The notes: a model not told the origin generated them from the sequence alone. A stretch of DNA of 44,397 bases from Alphaproteobacteria bacterium (GCA_026400395.1 JAPLPD010000167.1:1-44397); one strand, 5' to 3'; positions 16,367-25,834 are shown, numbered from the stretch's first letter. A program made the numbers and translations.

Positions 16367-17863
16367 ATGGAGTTCTTTGACAACCTCGCCGTGGGATTTG
16401 GCGTTGCCCTGACGCCTGCCAACCTCGGCTTCGCATTTGTCGGCGCCATGGTCGGCACGCTGATCGGTGTGCTGCCCGGCATCGGACCGATTGCGACCAT
16501 CGCCATGCTGCTGCCGCTGACCTTCCACTTGGAGCCGGTGTCGGGCCTGATCATGCTGGCTGGCATCTTCTACGGCGCGCAGTACGGCGGCTCGACCACC
16601 GCGATCCTGGTCAACCTGCCGGGCGAAACGTCGTCGGTGGTGACCTGCATCGACGGCCACCAAATGGCGCGTCAGGGCCGCGCCGGCGCGGCGCTGGCGG
16701 TGGCGGCGATCGCTTCATTTTTCGCCGGCAGCATTTCGACCGCGCTGCTTGCCGGCTTTGCGCCGCCGCTCGCCAAGATCGGCCAGTCGTTCGGCGCACC
16801 CGAGTATTTTTCGCTAATGCTGCTTGGGTTGATCGCCGCGGTGGTGCTGGCGCACGGCTCGGTGGTGAAGGCGGTGGCGATGATCGTGCTGGGGCTGCTG
16901 GTCGGGCTGGTCGGCTCTGACGGCAACACCGGCGGCACCCGCTTCACCTTCGACATTCGCGAACTGACCGACGGCATCGACGTTGCCACGCTGGCGATCG
17001 GACTGTTCGGCGTTGGCGAAATCATCGCGAATCTGGCGCGGCCCGCCGAGGAGCGCTCGCTGGTGGCGCAGAAAATCACCCGGCTGTGGCCGACCGGCGA
17101 TGACTTCCGCCGCTGCTGGCCGGCGGTGCTGCGCGGCACGGCGCTCGGATCGATCCTCGGCGTCTTGCCGGGCGGTGGCGCGACGCTGAGTTCGTTCGCG
17201 GCCTATGCGCTCGAAAAGAAGGTTTCCACCGAGCCGTCCCGCTTCGGGCGCGGCGCGGTCGAGGGCGTGGCCGCGCCGGAATCTGCCAACAACGCGGGCG
17301 CGCAAACCTCGTTCATTCCAATGCTCACGCTCGGCATTCCCGGCAACGCGGTGATGGCGCTGATGATCGGCGCGCTGACCATCCACGGCATCCAGCCCGG
17401 CCCACAGATCATGTCGGAACGCCCGCAGTTGTTCTGGGGCATGGTCGCCTCCATGTGGATCGGCAACCTGATGCTGGTGATCATCAACCTGCCGCTGATC
17501 GGCATCTGGGTTCAGCTGCTGAAGGTGCCGTACCGCTTCCTTTATCTGGCGATCTTGTTGTTCTGCGGCATCGGCGTCTACACCGTGGGCAACAGCGCGG
17601 CGGCGGTTCTGCTGGCAGCCTTCTTCGGCGTGGTGGGCTTTATCCTCATGAAGCTCGACTGCGAGCCGGCGCCGATGATACTGGGATTCGTGCTGGGACC
17701 GCTAATGGAAGAGAACCTGCGCCGCGCCATGAAAATCGCGAGCGGGGACCCGATGATCTTTGTGCAGCGGCCAATCAGCCTGGGACTTTTGATAGCAGCG
17801 GCGCTATTGCTCCTGATCGTTGCGCTGCCGGCCATCCGCGGCAAGCGCGAGGAAGTCTTCTAG
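16367..17863 (+). CDS. tctA: TctA-family large membrane subunit of a tripartite tricarboxylate transporter
   Basis: This 498-residue, very hydrophobic protein has about 11-12 helices. The family motifs GVLPGIGPIATIAML (about 37-51) and YGGSTTAILVNLPGE (about 65-79), and a second related copy, GVLPGGGAT, in the C-terminal half, reflect the internal duplication of TctA. TctA moves the substrate delivered by a Bug/TctC protein across the inner membrane using the ion gradient. It follows tctB by 3 bp in one operon with at least four binding-protein genes. The gene itself looks intact, although tctB is broken. Confidence 0.93.
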   Translation: MEFFDNLAVGFGVALTPANLGFAFVGAMVGTLIGVLPGIGPIATIAMLLPLTFHLEPVSGLIMLAGIFYGAQYGGSTTAILVNLPGETSSVVTCIDGHQMARQGRAGAALAVAAIASFFAGSISTALLAGFAPPLAKIGQSFGAPEYFSLMLLGLIAAVVLAHGSVVKAVAMIVLGLLVGLVGSDGNTGGTRFTFDIRELTDGIDVATLAIGLFGVGEIIANLARPAEERSLVAQKITRLWPTGDDFRRCWPAVLRGTALGSILGVLPGGGATLSSFAAYALEKKVSTEPSRFGRGAVEGVAAPESANNAGAQTSFIPMLTLGIPGNAVMALMIGALTIHGIQPGPQIMSERPQLFWGMVASMWIGNLMLVIINLPLIGIWVQLLKVPYRFLYLAILLFCGIGVYTVGNSAAAVLLAAFFGVVGFILMKLDCEPAPMILGFVLGPLMEENLRRAMKIASGDPMIFVQRPISLGLLIAAALLLLIVALPAIRGKREEVF

Positions 17864-17874
17864 GAAGGGTGAGC

Positions 17875-18481
17875 ATGGTGTTCGACGACGCCTTTCGCGC
17901 AAAGCTCCGCGAGCTTTTCGTCTGGCGCCGCGACGTCCGGCGCTTTCGTGCCGACCCCTTGCCGGCGGGCACGCTGGAGCGGCTGATCGAACTCGCTTGC
18001 CTCGCCCCGTCCGTGGGACTCAGCCAGCCCTGGCGCTTCGTGATCGTCGAGGACGCTGTCCGCCGCCGGGCCGTGCTGGAGAATTTCCAGGCGGCCAACG
18101 CGGAGGCGCTGAATTCCTATGCGGGGGATCTGGCCGCGCGCTATGCCGAGTTGAAACTCGCGGGTCTGCGGGAGGCGCCGTGCCAGCTCGCGATCTTCGC
18201 CGACCCGGCCACCGACACCGGGCATGGCCTTGGCCGGCGGACCATGCCGGAGATGGCGGAATACTCGGTGGTCGCCGCGATCGGCACCCTGTGGCTGGCA
18301 GCGCGAGCCGAAGGCATCGGCCTGGGCTGGGTTTCCATTTTGACCCCAGCCGATATCAATACGCTGCTCGACGTTCCCGCGACGTGGCGCTTGATCGGAG
18401 TCCGATGAGATCAGCCCCGAGCTGGAACGCGCCGGATGGGAGCATCGCCAGGCCGCGGGCGCGTTCGTCCTTCGCCGCTGA
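17875..18481 (+). pseudogene. bluB: BluB (5,6-dimethylbenzimidazole synthase) with a C-terminal deletion and frameshift
   Basis: The frame from ATG 17875 (AGGAAGGGTGAG upstream) encodes 177 residues of a BluB-type nitroreductase: VWRRDVRRF near the start, APSVGLSQPWRF for flavin contact, and GLGWVSI. It then ends early at TGA 18406-18408 after WRLIGVR. The expected C-terminus, ESDEISPELERAGWEHRQ, continues in another frame up to TGA 18479-18481. The YLC-GYP block normally between the two parts is missing, so about 30 bases with length not divisible by three were lost near 18397. BluB makes the lower ligand of cobalamin from reduced flavin. The lost part usually helps complete the fold, so this copy is probably inactive. 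It follows tctA by 11 bp. Confidence 0.85.
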
Positions 18482-19849
18482 TCAGGGCGATACCTCTTCG
18501 AGAACCCGCCCCTTCGTTTCGATTGCGAATGCGCCGGTGGTAATGGCGGCGAACGCGGCGGCTGCGGCAAACATCCAGAACACCGATTGCAGGCCACCCG
18601 CGATCATGTAGCCCACCGCCGTCGGCCCGATCATCGATGCAAAGCGGAGCCATGCCGTCGCGGTGCCGACGCCGAGCGCGCGCGTCCGCGTCGGATAAAG
18701 CTCCGGCGTGTAGAGATAGACGCCGATGTTGATCGTGCTGATGAAGAAATACGCGGCGGTAACGTGAAGGAGAATCTGATCCGCGGTCGGACTGGGGCTC
18801 ATTGCCAACACGCCGAGGCTCAGCGCGGCGGCCGCGAAGGAGACCGCGAAATATGGCCGCCGCCCAATGTGGGCGATGGTCAGCGCGCAGATCAACGTGC
18901 CGATCAGTCCGGCCGCCTGTGTGATCATGCCGTAGCGCAACGAGACGTCGAGCGGCAGCTTGAACACCGTGCGGAAAATGGTCGGCAGCCAGATCACCAG
19001 CCCGTAGTTGATGAAATACGCCGCGAACCAGATCACCCAGACCACCAGGGTACGGCGCAGATAGGTCGGCCCGAACAGGTCGGCGAAGGAAGCGCGCTGG
19101 TCGCGCGTCGAAACCACCGGTTGCACCGGCGGCAGCGGCTTCCCAGTGGCCTTCTCGGTTTCCCGCTCGATCATTGAAAGGGCGGCGTCGGCCTCGGCCG
19201 GCCGATCGTGTACGGCGAGCCAGCGCGGCGATTCCGGCAGCACCGCGCGCAGGAACAGCGCCAGCACCGCGGGCAAGGCCCCGATCCAGAACATGGCCTG
19301 CCAGCCAAGGTTCGGCACCACCCAGACGGCGACCGTGCTCGCCGCCACCAGACCGATCGGGAATACGAGTTCGTAGAGCAGCACGAAGCGGCCGCGGTTG
19401 GCGGCACGCGTCAGCTCGCTGATGTACACGGCGGCGATCGGCACCTCGCCGCCGAGGCCAATGCCCTGCAGGGTGCGGAGCACCAGCAGGGAGTTGTAGT
19501 CCCAGGCGAAGGCGCAGGCGATGCTGAGCAGCGCGAAGGTGGCGATTGAGCCGATCATCGCCGGCATGCGGCCGAAACGCTCACCGATCCAGCCGAACAG
19601 CAGCGCGCCGATCAGTTGGCCGAGGAAACCGGCGGAAATCATCACCCCGATTTCCGGCCCGGTGAGCTTCCACATCGGCACCAGCACCGGCAGCACGGTG
19701 GCGATCGCCAGTGCGTCGAAGGCATCGAAGAATGTGGCGACGCCGACGATGACCCGCGTCTTGACGTGCCACCATGAGGTCGGCAGCCGTTCGATCCGCG
19801 CGACGATGTTATCGACGGCGCCCGACGGCGCCGCGGAACCCATGCTCAT
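18482..19849 (-). CDS. MFS transporter (sugar porter / aromatic acid symporter type)
   Basis: This 455-residue permease has 12 helices. The helix 2-3 loop motif GWIGERFGRMP (about 86-96), the VLRTLQGIGLGGE segment of helix 4, the PESPRWL motif after helix 6 and the YTPELYPTRTRALG motif after helix 10 are typical of the sugar-porter and aromatic acid:proton symporter groups. Proteins of this kind import organic acids, aromatic acids or sugars. GGGGGGAA lies just upstream of the ATG. It is convergent with, and directly abuts, the bluB remnant. Neighbouring catabolic genes favour an organic-acid substrate, but that is inference. Confidence 0.9.
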   Translation of the reverse strand: MSMGSAAPSGAVDNIVARIERLPTSWWHVKTRVIVGVATFFDAFDALAIATVLPVLVPMWKLTGPEIGVMISAGFLGQLIGALLFGWIGERFGRMPAMIGSIATFALLSIACAFAWDYNSLLVLRTLQGIGLGGEVPIAAVYISELTRAANRGRFVLLYELVFPIGLVAASTVAVWVVPNLGWQAMFWIGALPAVLALFLRAVLPESPRWLAVHDRPAEADAALSMIERETEKATGKPLPPVQPVVSTRDQRASFADLFGPTYLRRTLVVWVIWFAAYFINYGLVIWLPTIFRTVFKLPLDVSLRYGMITQAAGLIGTLICALTIAHIGRRPYFAVSFAAAALSLGVLAMSPSPTADQILLHVTAAYFFISTINIGVYLYTPELYPTRTRALGVGTATAWLRFASMIGPTAVGYMIAGGLQSVFWMFAAAAAFAAITTGAFAIETKGRVLEEVSP

Positions 19850-19952
19850 GACGTTCCCCCCGATTGATTTTTGGCAATTTTCTCAATGTTATACCGAACC
19901 AGGACAAGACACGAGACTGGTAACAGCCCTGCGTGCTGATAGGCTTCCCTCC

Positions 19953-22900
19953 ATGACAGATTTATCTTCGGCGCAATCCAAGTCTCTCCTGTTGTCCCGC
20001 CGTTTCGCACCTTTGTTCTGGTGCCAGTTCTTCTCGGCGTTCAGCGACAATTTCCTGAAAAACGCCTTGGTTTTTCTGATCCTGTTCAAGATCGGCGGGT
20101 CGGCGGCCGACTCCCTGATCACGCTGGCGGCGGCGGTGTTCATCGCGCCTTATTTCTTCCTGTCGGCGCTCGGCGGTGAAATCGCCGATCGTTACAACAA
20201 GGCTGTCGTGGCGCAGCGGCTGAAGCTTTGCGAAATCGGCGTCGCGGTCGTAGCGATCGCCGGCTTTGTCATGCACTCGGTGCCGCTTCTGTTCGTGGCG
20301 CTGTTTGCTTTCGGCGTGATCGGATCGCAGTTCGGCCCGATCAAATACGGCATCCTGCCTGACCTGCTCGACAAGTCGGAGTTGCCCTCCGCCAACGCGC
20401 TGGTCGAGGGCGCCACCTTCATGGCGATCCTGCTGGGCACCATCGTCGGCGGCATGGCGGCAAAGGGTGGCGGCGATCCCGCATCGTTCGCCGGGTTGAT
20501 GCTGGTGTTTGCGCTGCTGTGCTGGGGTTCGAGTCTGCTGATTCCCAAAGTCGGGTCTGGCGCTCCCGACCTGAAGGTGTCGCTGAACATCGCCTCTTCG
20601 ACCACGAGCCTGCTCCGGCATTTGCGTGACGATTCGCGGATATGGTGGGGCGGCCTGGTGACGAGCTGGTTCTGGCTGGTGGGCGCGGTGGTGCTGTCGC
20701 TGCTGCCGCCGCTGGTGAAGAGCGTGCTGGGCGGCACCGAGGAGGTCGTTACCGTGTTCCTCGCGGTGTTTTCGGTCGCGGTGGCGATCGGCTCCGGATT
20801 GGCGGCGTGGCTATCGGCCGGGCGTATCGTCATTCTGCCGACGCTGGTGGGCGCGATCGGGCTCGGCGTGTTCGCGATCGATCTCGGCTGGGCCACCTTG
20901 CACACGCCGCTGGCGGCGGTTCCCGCCGGCGTTGGCGAGGTGTTTGGATCAAGCCGCGGGCTTCGCGTCGCAATCGATCTGGCCGGCCTCGCCATTTCAG
21001 GCGGCCTCTACATCGTGCCGACCTTCGCCGCGGTGCAGGCCTGGGCCGGCGCCGACCGCCGCGCCCGCGTAATCGCCGGCGTCAACGTGCTCAACGCCGC
21101 CTTCATGGTGGGCGGCACCGTAGTGGTCGCGGTGTTGCAGGCGCTTCATGTCTCGACGCCGATGCTGTTCATCATCATCGGCCTCGCCACATTCGGCGTC
21201 GCTTTTCTGATCAGCCGCACCATGCCGTCCAGCGCGATCAAGGATTTCCTCTCGATCCTGTTCCGGGCGTTCTATCGGGTCGAGGTAAGGGGAGTGGAAA
21301 ATCTCGAGAACGCCGGCGTCAATCCGATCATCGCGCTCAACCACACAAGCTTCCTCGACGCCGCGTTGGCGCTGTCCATGCTGCCGAAGGAGCCGGTGTT
21401 CGCGATCGACAGCGCGATGGCGCAACACTGGTGGGTGAAGCCGTTTCTGCGCATCACCCGTGCCATGCCGCTCGATCCGACCAAGCCGATGGGGACGCGC
21501 ACTTTGATCAATGCGGTCAAAGCCGGCGATCCGCTGATTATTTTCCCGGAAGGCCGCATCACCGTCACCGGCAGCCTGATGAAAATCTACGACGGCGCTG
21601 GGCTGATCGCGGAGAAGACCGGCGCGATGGTGGTACCGGTGCGGCTTGAGGGCCTCGATGCCACAGCGTTTACGCGGCTGCACCGCACTCAGATTCGGCG
21701 GCGCTTCTTCCCCAAGGTTACCGTGACGGTGCTTGAGCCGGTGAAGCTGACCGTCGATCCGGCGCTCAAGGGCAAGCACCGCCGGCAGGCGGCGGGCGCC
21801 GCGCTCTACGAGATCATGTCGAATCTCGTATATCGCACCACGTCGATCGAACGGACGGTGACCGACGCGATAATCGAGGCGGCCAAACTGCACGGCATGG
21901 GCCGCGTCGCGGTCGAAGACCCGCTGGCGGGCACGCTTTCCTATCGCAAATTGCTGCTGAGCGCGCGCGTTCTTGGCGAGAAGCTGATGCCGCTCGCGCC
22001 TGAGGGTAAGGCCATCGGCGTGATGCTGCCGAACGCCAACGGGGCGGCGGTCACTGTCGTTGCGCTGATGTCGGCGGGCCGGGTGCCGGCGATGATCAAC
22101 TTTACCGCCGGCGTCGCCAATGTGCTGGCCGCCTGCCGCGCGGCAAAGGTCAACACCATCCTCACCTCGCGCGCTTTCATCGAGAAGGCACGCCTCGACG
22201 CGCTGATCGCGGGGCTGCAGCAGGACGTGAAGTTCGTCTATCTCGACGACATCCGCGCGACCGTGACCACCATGGACAAGCTGCGCGGTGTCTGGAACCT
22301 GCGTAAGCCGCTGGCGCGGCGCAAGCCGGACGACTGGGCTGCGATCCTGTTCACTTCGGGCTCCGAGGGTACGCCGAAAGGCGTTGTGCTGAGCCACCGG
22401 AATCTCCTGGCGAATGCTGCCCAGGCTCAGGCGCGAATCGACTTCGGACGCACCGACAAGGTGTTCAACGTGCTGCCGGTGTTTCACTCGTTCGGGCTGT
22501 CGGTCGGTCTTGTGCTGCCGCTGGTGTCGGGCGTGCGCATCTATCTCTATCCGTCCCCGCTGCACTACCGGATCGTGCCGGAGCTGATCTACGGCGTGAA
22601 CGCCACCATCTTGTTCTGCACCGACACATTCCTCAACGGCTACGCCCGCTCGGCGCACGCCTACGATTTCCGTTCGCTGCGCTACATCCTTGCCGGTGCC
22701 GAGCCGGTGAAAGATTCGACGCGGCGCATCTACATGGAGAAATTCGGCCTGCGGATCCTCGAAGGCTATGGCGTCACCGAGACTTCGCCGGCTCTGGCGC
22801 TGAACACGCCGATGTTCAACAAATTCGGCACCGTCGGCCGGCTGCTGCCCGGCATGGAAGCGCGGCTGGAAAAGGTCGAGGGCGTGGACGAAGGCGGCCG

Positions 22901-23387
22901 ACTCTATGTGAGGGGCCCCAACGTGATGGCGGGCTACGTCCGCGTCGAGAATCCCGGTGTGCTGGAGCCGCCGCCCGACGGCTGGCACGACACCGGCGAC
23001 ATCGTCACCATCGATAAGGAAGGCTTCATCTCGATCAAGGGCCGCGCCAAGCGGTTTGCCAAAATCGCCGGAGAGATGATCTCGTTCGCGGCGATCGAGG
23101 CGCTGGCCGGCGATCTGTGGCCGGGGCTGCTTTCGGCGGTGGCATCGGTGCCGGACCCGCGCAAGGGCGAGCGCCTGATTCTGGTGACGCAGAAGAAAGA
23201 TCCGACACGCAGCGAATTCCAGGCATTCGCCAAGTCGCGCGGCGCCACCGAGCTGATGGTGCCGGCCGAAATCTTGTATATGGAAAAGGTGCCGGTGCTT
23301 GGCACCGGTAAGATCGACAACGTCGCAGTGACCAAGCTCATCAAGGAGCGGTTCGCCGTTGCGCCCCCCACCGCGGTTGTGGCCTAG
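19953..23387 (+). CDS. Acyl-[ACP]-phospholipid O-acyltransferase, LplT-PlsC-Aas fusion
   Basis: This is a 1144-residue protein from ATG 19953, whose N-terminus MTDLSSAQSKSL leads straight into helix 1 of the MFS domain. Residues about 15-420 form an LplT-like lysophospholipid flippase. About 440-640 is a PlsC acyltransferase with the NHTSFLD box (H-x4-D) and the FPEGRIT motif. About 680-1140 is an AMP-binding acyl-ACP synthetase with TSGSEGTPKGV and the ITGMEAR/GWHDTGD-type late motifs. The protein would carry lysophosphatidylethanolamine across the membrane and re-acylate it at position 2. In E. coli these functions are on two proteins; the full fusion is common in alphaproteobacteria. It is not obviously linked to its neighbours. 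Confidence 0.92.
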   Translation: MTDLSSAQSKSLLLSRRFAPLFWCQFFSAFSDNFLKNALVFLILFKIGGSAADSLITLAAAVFIAPYFFLSALGGEIADRYNKAVVAQRLKLCEIGVAVVAIAGFVMHSVPLLFVALFAFGVIGSQFGPIKYGILPDLLDKSELPSANALVEGATFMAILLGTIVGGMAAKGGGDPASFAGLMLVFALLCWGSSLLIPKVGSGAPDLKVSLNIASSTTSLLRHLRDDSRIWWGGLVTSWFWLVGAVVLSLLPPLVKSVLGGTEEVVTVFLAVFSVAVAIGSGLAAWLSAGRIVILPTLVGAIGLGVFAIDLGWATLHTPLAAVPAGVGEVFGSSRGLRVAIDLAGLAISGGLYIVPTFAAVQAWAGADRRARVIAGVNVLNAAFMVGGTVVVAVLQALHVSTPMLFIIIGLATFGVAFLISRTMPSSAIKDFLSILFRAFYRVEVRGVENLENAGVNPIIALNHTSFLDAALALSMLPKEPVFAIDSAMAQHWWVKPFLRITRAMPLDPTKPMGTRTLINAVKAGDPLIIFPEGRITVTGSLMKIYDGAGLIAEKTGAMVVPVRLEGLDATAFTRLHRTQIRRRFFPKVTVTVLEPVKLTVDPALKGKHRRQAAGAALYEIMSNLVYRTTSIERTVTDAIIEAAKLHGMGRVAVEDPLAGTLSYRKLLLSARVLGEKLMPLAPEGKAIGVMLPNANGAAVTVVALMSAGRVPAMINFTAGVANVLAACRAAKVNTILTSRAFIEKARLDALIAGLQQDVKFVYLDDIRATVTTMDKLRGVWNLRKPLARRKPDDWAAILFTSGSEGTPKGVVLSHRNLLANAAQAQARIDFGRTDKVFNVLPVFHSFGLSVGLVLPLVSGVRIYLYPSPLHYRIVPELIYGVNATILFCTDTFLNGYARSAHAYDFRSLRYILAGAEPVKDSTRRIYMEKFGLRILEGYGVTETSPALALNTPMFNKFGTVGRLLPGMEARLEKVEGVDEGGRLYVRGPNVMAGYVRVENPGVLEPPPDGWHDTGDIVTIDKEGFISIKGRAKRFAKIAGEMISFAAIEALAGDLWPGLLSAVASVPDPRKGERLILVTQKKDPTRSEFQAFAKSRGATELMVPAEILYMEKVPVLGTGKIDNVAVTKLIKERFAVAPPTAVVA

Positions 23388-23402
23388 CTCACGGAGGCAA
23401 TC

Positions 23403-23864
23403 ATGAACGTCAACGCCAAGCCGTCATCGGACTTCAAGCTCGAAGCGGTGCATCCCGATCCCTCCCAGGCGCACAAGATGCCGTATGCGCCCGCGATCAA
23501 GATCGTCGGCGCCTGCGATCTGATGTTCTTGTCGGGAGCGACCGCGTCGCCGCTCTATCACAACCACCCGCATCAGGATCACGAACACGTCCATCCTCAC
23601 TCGATCGAGCAGCAGACCAAGAACGCGATGGACGCCATCAAGTCGATCCTCGACAGCCAGGGCGCGACCTGGCGCGACGTCATCAAGGTGACGAAATACC
23701 TGACCGATTTCCGCGAGGCCGACGTCATGCACAAGACCATGGCGGCGTATTTCGGCGACTGGCTGCCGGCCAGCACAACGGTTTGCATCAATCAGCTCAG
23801 CTCGCCGGGCGCGCGGATCGAGCTCGACATGATCGTGGCGTTGCCGAAGCCGGCGGCGAAGTAG
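23403..23864 (+). CDS. RidA-family protein (YjgF/YER057c/UK114)
   Basis: This 153-residue protein has the RidA core: a KNAMDAIKSILDSQGATWRDVIK helix-turn segment followed by KYLTDF and the C-terminal INQLSSPGARIELDMIVALP. The usual substrate-binding arginine is represented by R in the GARIELD segment. RidA enzymes deaminate reactive enamine/imine intermediates, and many paralogues act as catabolic helpers on other substrates. An insertion rich in histidines (HNHPHQDHEHVHPH, about 57-70) is unusual for the family and could bind metal. CACGGAGGCA gives a good ribosome binding site 15 bp after the acyltransferase stop, so it may be co-transcribed. It converges with the CxxC protein gene. Confidence 0.9.
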   Translation: MNVNAKPSSDFKLEAVHPDPSQAHKMPYAPAIKIVGACDLMFLSGATASPLYHNHPHQDHEHVHPHSIEQQTKNAMDAIKSILDSQGATWRDVIKVTKYLTDFREADVMHKTMAAYFGDWLPASTTVCINQLSSPGARIELDMIVALPKPAAK

Positions 23865-23883
23865 CCTCCGCTACTCCGCCGCC
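23852..23883. terminator. Bidirectional hairpin between two convergent genes
   Basis: GGCGGCGAAGTAG (23852-23864) pairs with CTACTCCGCCGCC (23871-23883), a 13 bp stem with one A-C mismatch and a CCTCCG loop. It contains the stop codons of both the RidA gene and the convergent CxxC protein gene. There is no T-run on either side, so it would act as a weak or Rho-aided terminator, or protect 3' ends. Confidence 0.55.
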
Positions 23884-24527
23884 TGGACCTGCGGCTTGGT
23901 CTTCGCCCAATAGTCGGCTTGCGCCTTGGAGCGCCGCAGCGCCTCCTCGGTCTCGAAGCCCGGCGCCATAGAGCCATCCTCGCCCGCCAGAATCTGGTGG
24001 TGCTCGATGTTCAGCGTGCGCAGCCAGCGCTGCTGTCCCATGGTCAGCGCGATGAAGTAGCCGATCTCCACCAATTCGGGCTCGTTGAAATGGCTGTGCA
24101 GACGCGCCCAGAACCTGGCATCGACCGGCAGGTCCCAGGTGATGGCCTCGGCGTAGGACAGCGCCGCCTTCTGCCGGTCGTTGTAGCGGCTTGAGGCCTC
24201 GAAATTGATCAGGTCCTTGACCTGATCCTCGATCACCTCGCCGGCCTTTTGCGCCTTGATAGAGCGCTGGTTGCCGCAGAATTCACAGAGAACGGAGCGC
24301 GACACATACAGCCGGCACAGCTCCTTGATGGCGTGGTCGGCGATGCCGGTGTGGAAGACGTCGCGCCAGGAGTTGGCGAACGACCAGAACACGGCGGGCA
24401 CATGCGCGCGGATCGCCTGGCTTTCCGGCCGCGGCGTGCCGTAGGTTTTGCAGCGCTCCAGCTCCGCCAGCATGGCGGCATCCTTCATCGTCTTGGGGTC
24501 GATGTAGCTGATGTACGGCTTGCTCAT
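23871..24527 (-). CDS. Carboxymuconolactone decarboxylase / AhpD-like protein
   Basis: This 218-residue all-alpha protein has the AhpD-type C81-x2-C84 pair in VLCEFCGNQRS, followed by the family's helical core (ALSYAEAITWD, and the GYFIALTMGQQRWL segment). AhpD-like members use the two cysteines in peroxide reduction or as a thiol redox relay; others decarboxylate ring-cleavage products. The intact CxxC favours the redox type. The N-terminus and C-terminus are longer than in minimal family members. A GGACGGAAGAAAG ribosome binding site precedes the ATG. The gene has its own promoter in 24528-24916. Confidence 0.85.
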   Translation of the reverse strand: MSKPYISYIDPKTMKDAAMLAELERCKTYGTPRPESQAIRAHVPAVFWSFANSWRDVFHTGIADHAIKELCRLYVSRSVLCEFCGNQRSIKAQKAGEVIEDQVKDLINFEASSRYNDRQKAALSYAEAITWDLPVDARFWARLHSHFNEPELVEIGYFIALTMGQQRWLRTLNIEHHQILAGEDGSMAPGFETEEALRRSKAQADYWAKTKPQVQAAE

Positions 24528-24916
24528 CTTTCTTCCGTCCTTTTGCTGATACCCGGCGAGGCATGCTTAATCGATGTTAGCCATTGTGTAGCAACCACGC
24601 GGCCCTATCAACGCCAGTGCGTTTTCGCAGCTGACAAGCCACGCCAGCGCCGCCGAAAGGTTGCGGTAACCCTGAAACGCCGGCCGGCGCAGCGCTTGCA
24701 ACAGCGCAAAAATGATTAAGGTTTATCGATCCTTCGAAGCGCGGCCATTCGATTGAAAAGCGAATTTCATCCGACACGTTTCATAAAGAATACCGCTTCA
24801 ACCAATCTTCAGCATGCTCCGGTTTGACGGAACCATTTCACCAATCGGATACCAGCGTGCCTCGATAGTGGCCCCGACAACAACGCAGCAATGCGAACGT
24901 CAATCGAGGTAGCCGC
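24528..24916. other. 389 bp gap upstream of the Tad locus
   Basis: I see no gene, tRNA or clear sRNA here. The region is richer in A/T than its surroundings and must hold divergent promoters for the CxxC protein gene and cpaB. A 12 bp perfect palindrome, CGCCGGCCGGCG, lies at 24678-24689, followed at once by a small stem GCGCT/AGCGC. A flp pilin or cpaA peptidase gene, which often sits here in Tad loci, is absent. Confidence 0.5.
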
Positions 24917-25780
24917 GTGCGTACAAGCACCATCGTCATGATCGCGTTCGCCGTTGTGTTCGGCCTGCTGGCGGTTTTCGTATCGCAGTCGTGGCTTAAC
25001 AGCGCCGCCGAGCAGCGCATGCGTAGCCTCGAAGCCAATAAGAAGCCGGTCAACACCAGCACCATCGTCGTCGCGTCGAAGCCGCTGCGTTTCGGCAATG
25101 AACTTTCATCCGCCCAACTCGCCGAAGTCGAATGGCCGGGTAAATCGCTACCGGCCGGCGCCTTCGCCAAGGTCGCGGACGTTATCGGCGGCGGAAAGCG
25201 CGTCGCGCTGACCGCAATCGAACCGAACGAGCCGGTGCTGAGCAGCAAGATCACCGGACCGGGCCAACGCGCCACGCTGTCCGCCATGCTGCGCGGTGGA
25301 CTGAAGGCCGCGACGGTGCGCGTCAACGACATCGACGGCGTCGGCGGCTTCGTGCTGCCGGGCGATCATGTCGATGTGGCGCTGACTCGTCAGGTCGATA
25401 AGACCAACGCCTCGACCGAGGTCATTCTGCAGAATGTCCGCGTCTTGGCGATCGATCAGGTAGCGGACGAACGGCTCGACAAGCCGGCCGTGGTCAAGGC
25501 CGTGACGGTTGAGGTCGATGGGGTTGGGGCACAGAAGCTCTCGCTCGCCGCCTCGATCGGCAGCATCACGCTGATGCTTCGCAAGGCGGGAGAGGCCAAC
25601 AACCAATACACGCGCAAGATCACCCTGAGCGATCTTGGCGCGCCTTCCACGCCAACGGCGGCGCCGACCGGTCCGGTCGGCGTGACCACCGTGGCCGTTC
25701 GGCGGGCATCGACACGCGAGGAATACAGCGTGCCGATCGAAGGAACCAATCTACGTGTGGCCCGCGACGGGGATCGTTAG
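24917..25780 (+). CDS. cpaB: CpaB/RcpC, Tad pilus assembly protein
   Basis: This 287-residue protein starts at GTG 24917, with CGAGG seven bases upstream. One N-terminal membrane helix (about 5-25) anchors it, and the rest is periplasmic. The SAF domain begins at about residue 47 (TSTIVVASKPLRFGNELS) and is followed by the RcpC domain with VNDIDGVGGFVLPGDHVDV. CpaB is thought to sit between the inner membrane and the CpaC secretin. It is the first gene of the Tad operon here and appears intact. Confidence 0.92.
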   Translation: MRTSTIVMIAFAVVFGLLAVFVSQSWLNSAAEQRMRSLEANKKPVNTSTIVVASKPLRFGNELSSAQLAEVEWPGKSLPAGAFAKVADVIGGGKRVALTAIEPNEPVLSSKITGPGQRATLSAMLRGGLKAATVRVNDIDGVGGFVLPGDHVDVALTRQVDKTNASTEVILQNVRVLAIDQVADERLDKPAVVKAVTVEVDGVGAQKLSLAASIGSITLMLRKAGEANNQYTRKITLSDLGAPSTPTAAPTGPVGVTTVAVRRASTREEYSVPIEGTNLRVARDGDR

Positions 25781-25834
25781 CTGCGCGGCGGCAAGAATAC
25801 GGGGAAGGCAAGACAAATGGGCGGGGAGAACAAG

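Noticed and set aside
19521-19952. Upstream extension of the acyltransferase reading frame
   Set aside because: It overlaps the opposite-strand MFS gene and is not membrane-protein-like; ATG 19953 opens directly into the LplT domain.
20997-22988. Long minus-strand frame opposite the acyltransferase
   Set aside because: A shadow of the PlsC/Aas domains; basic low-complexity composition and no start site.
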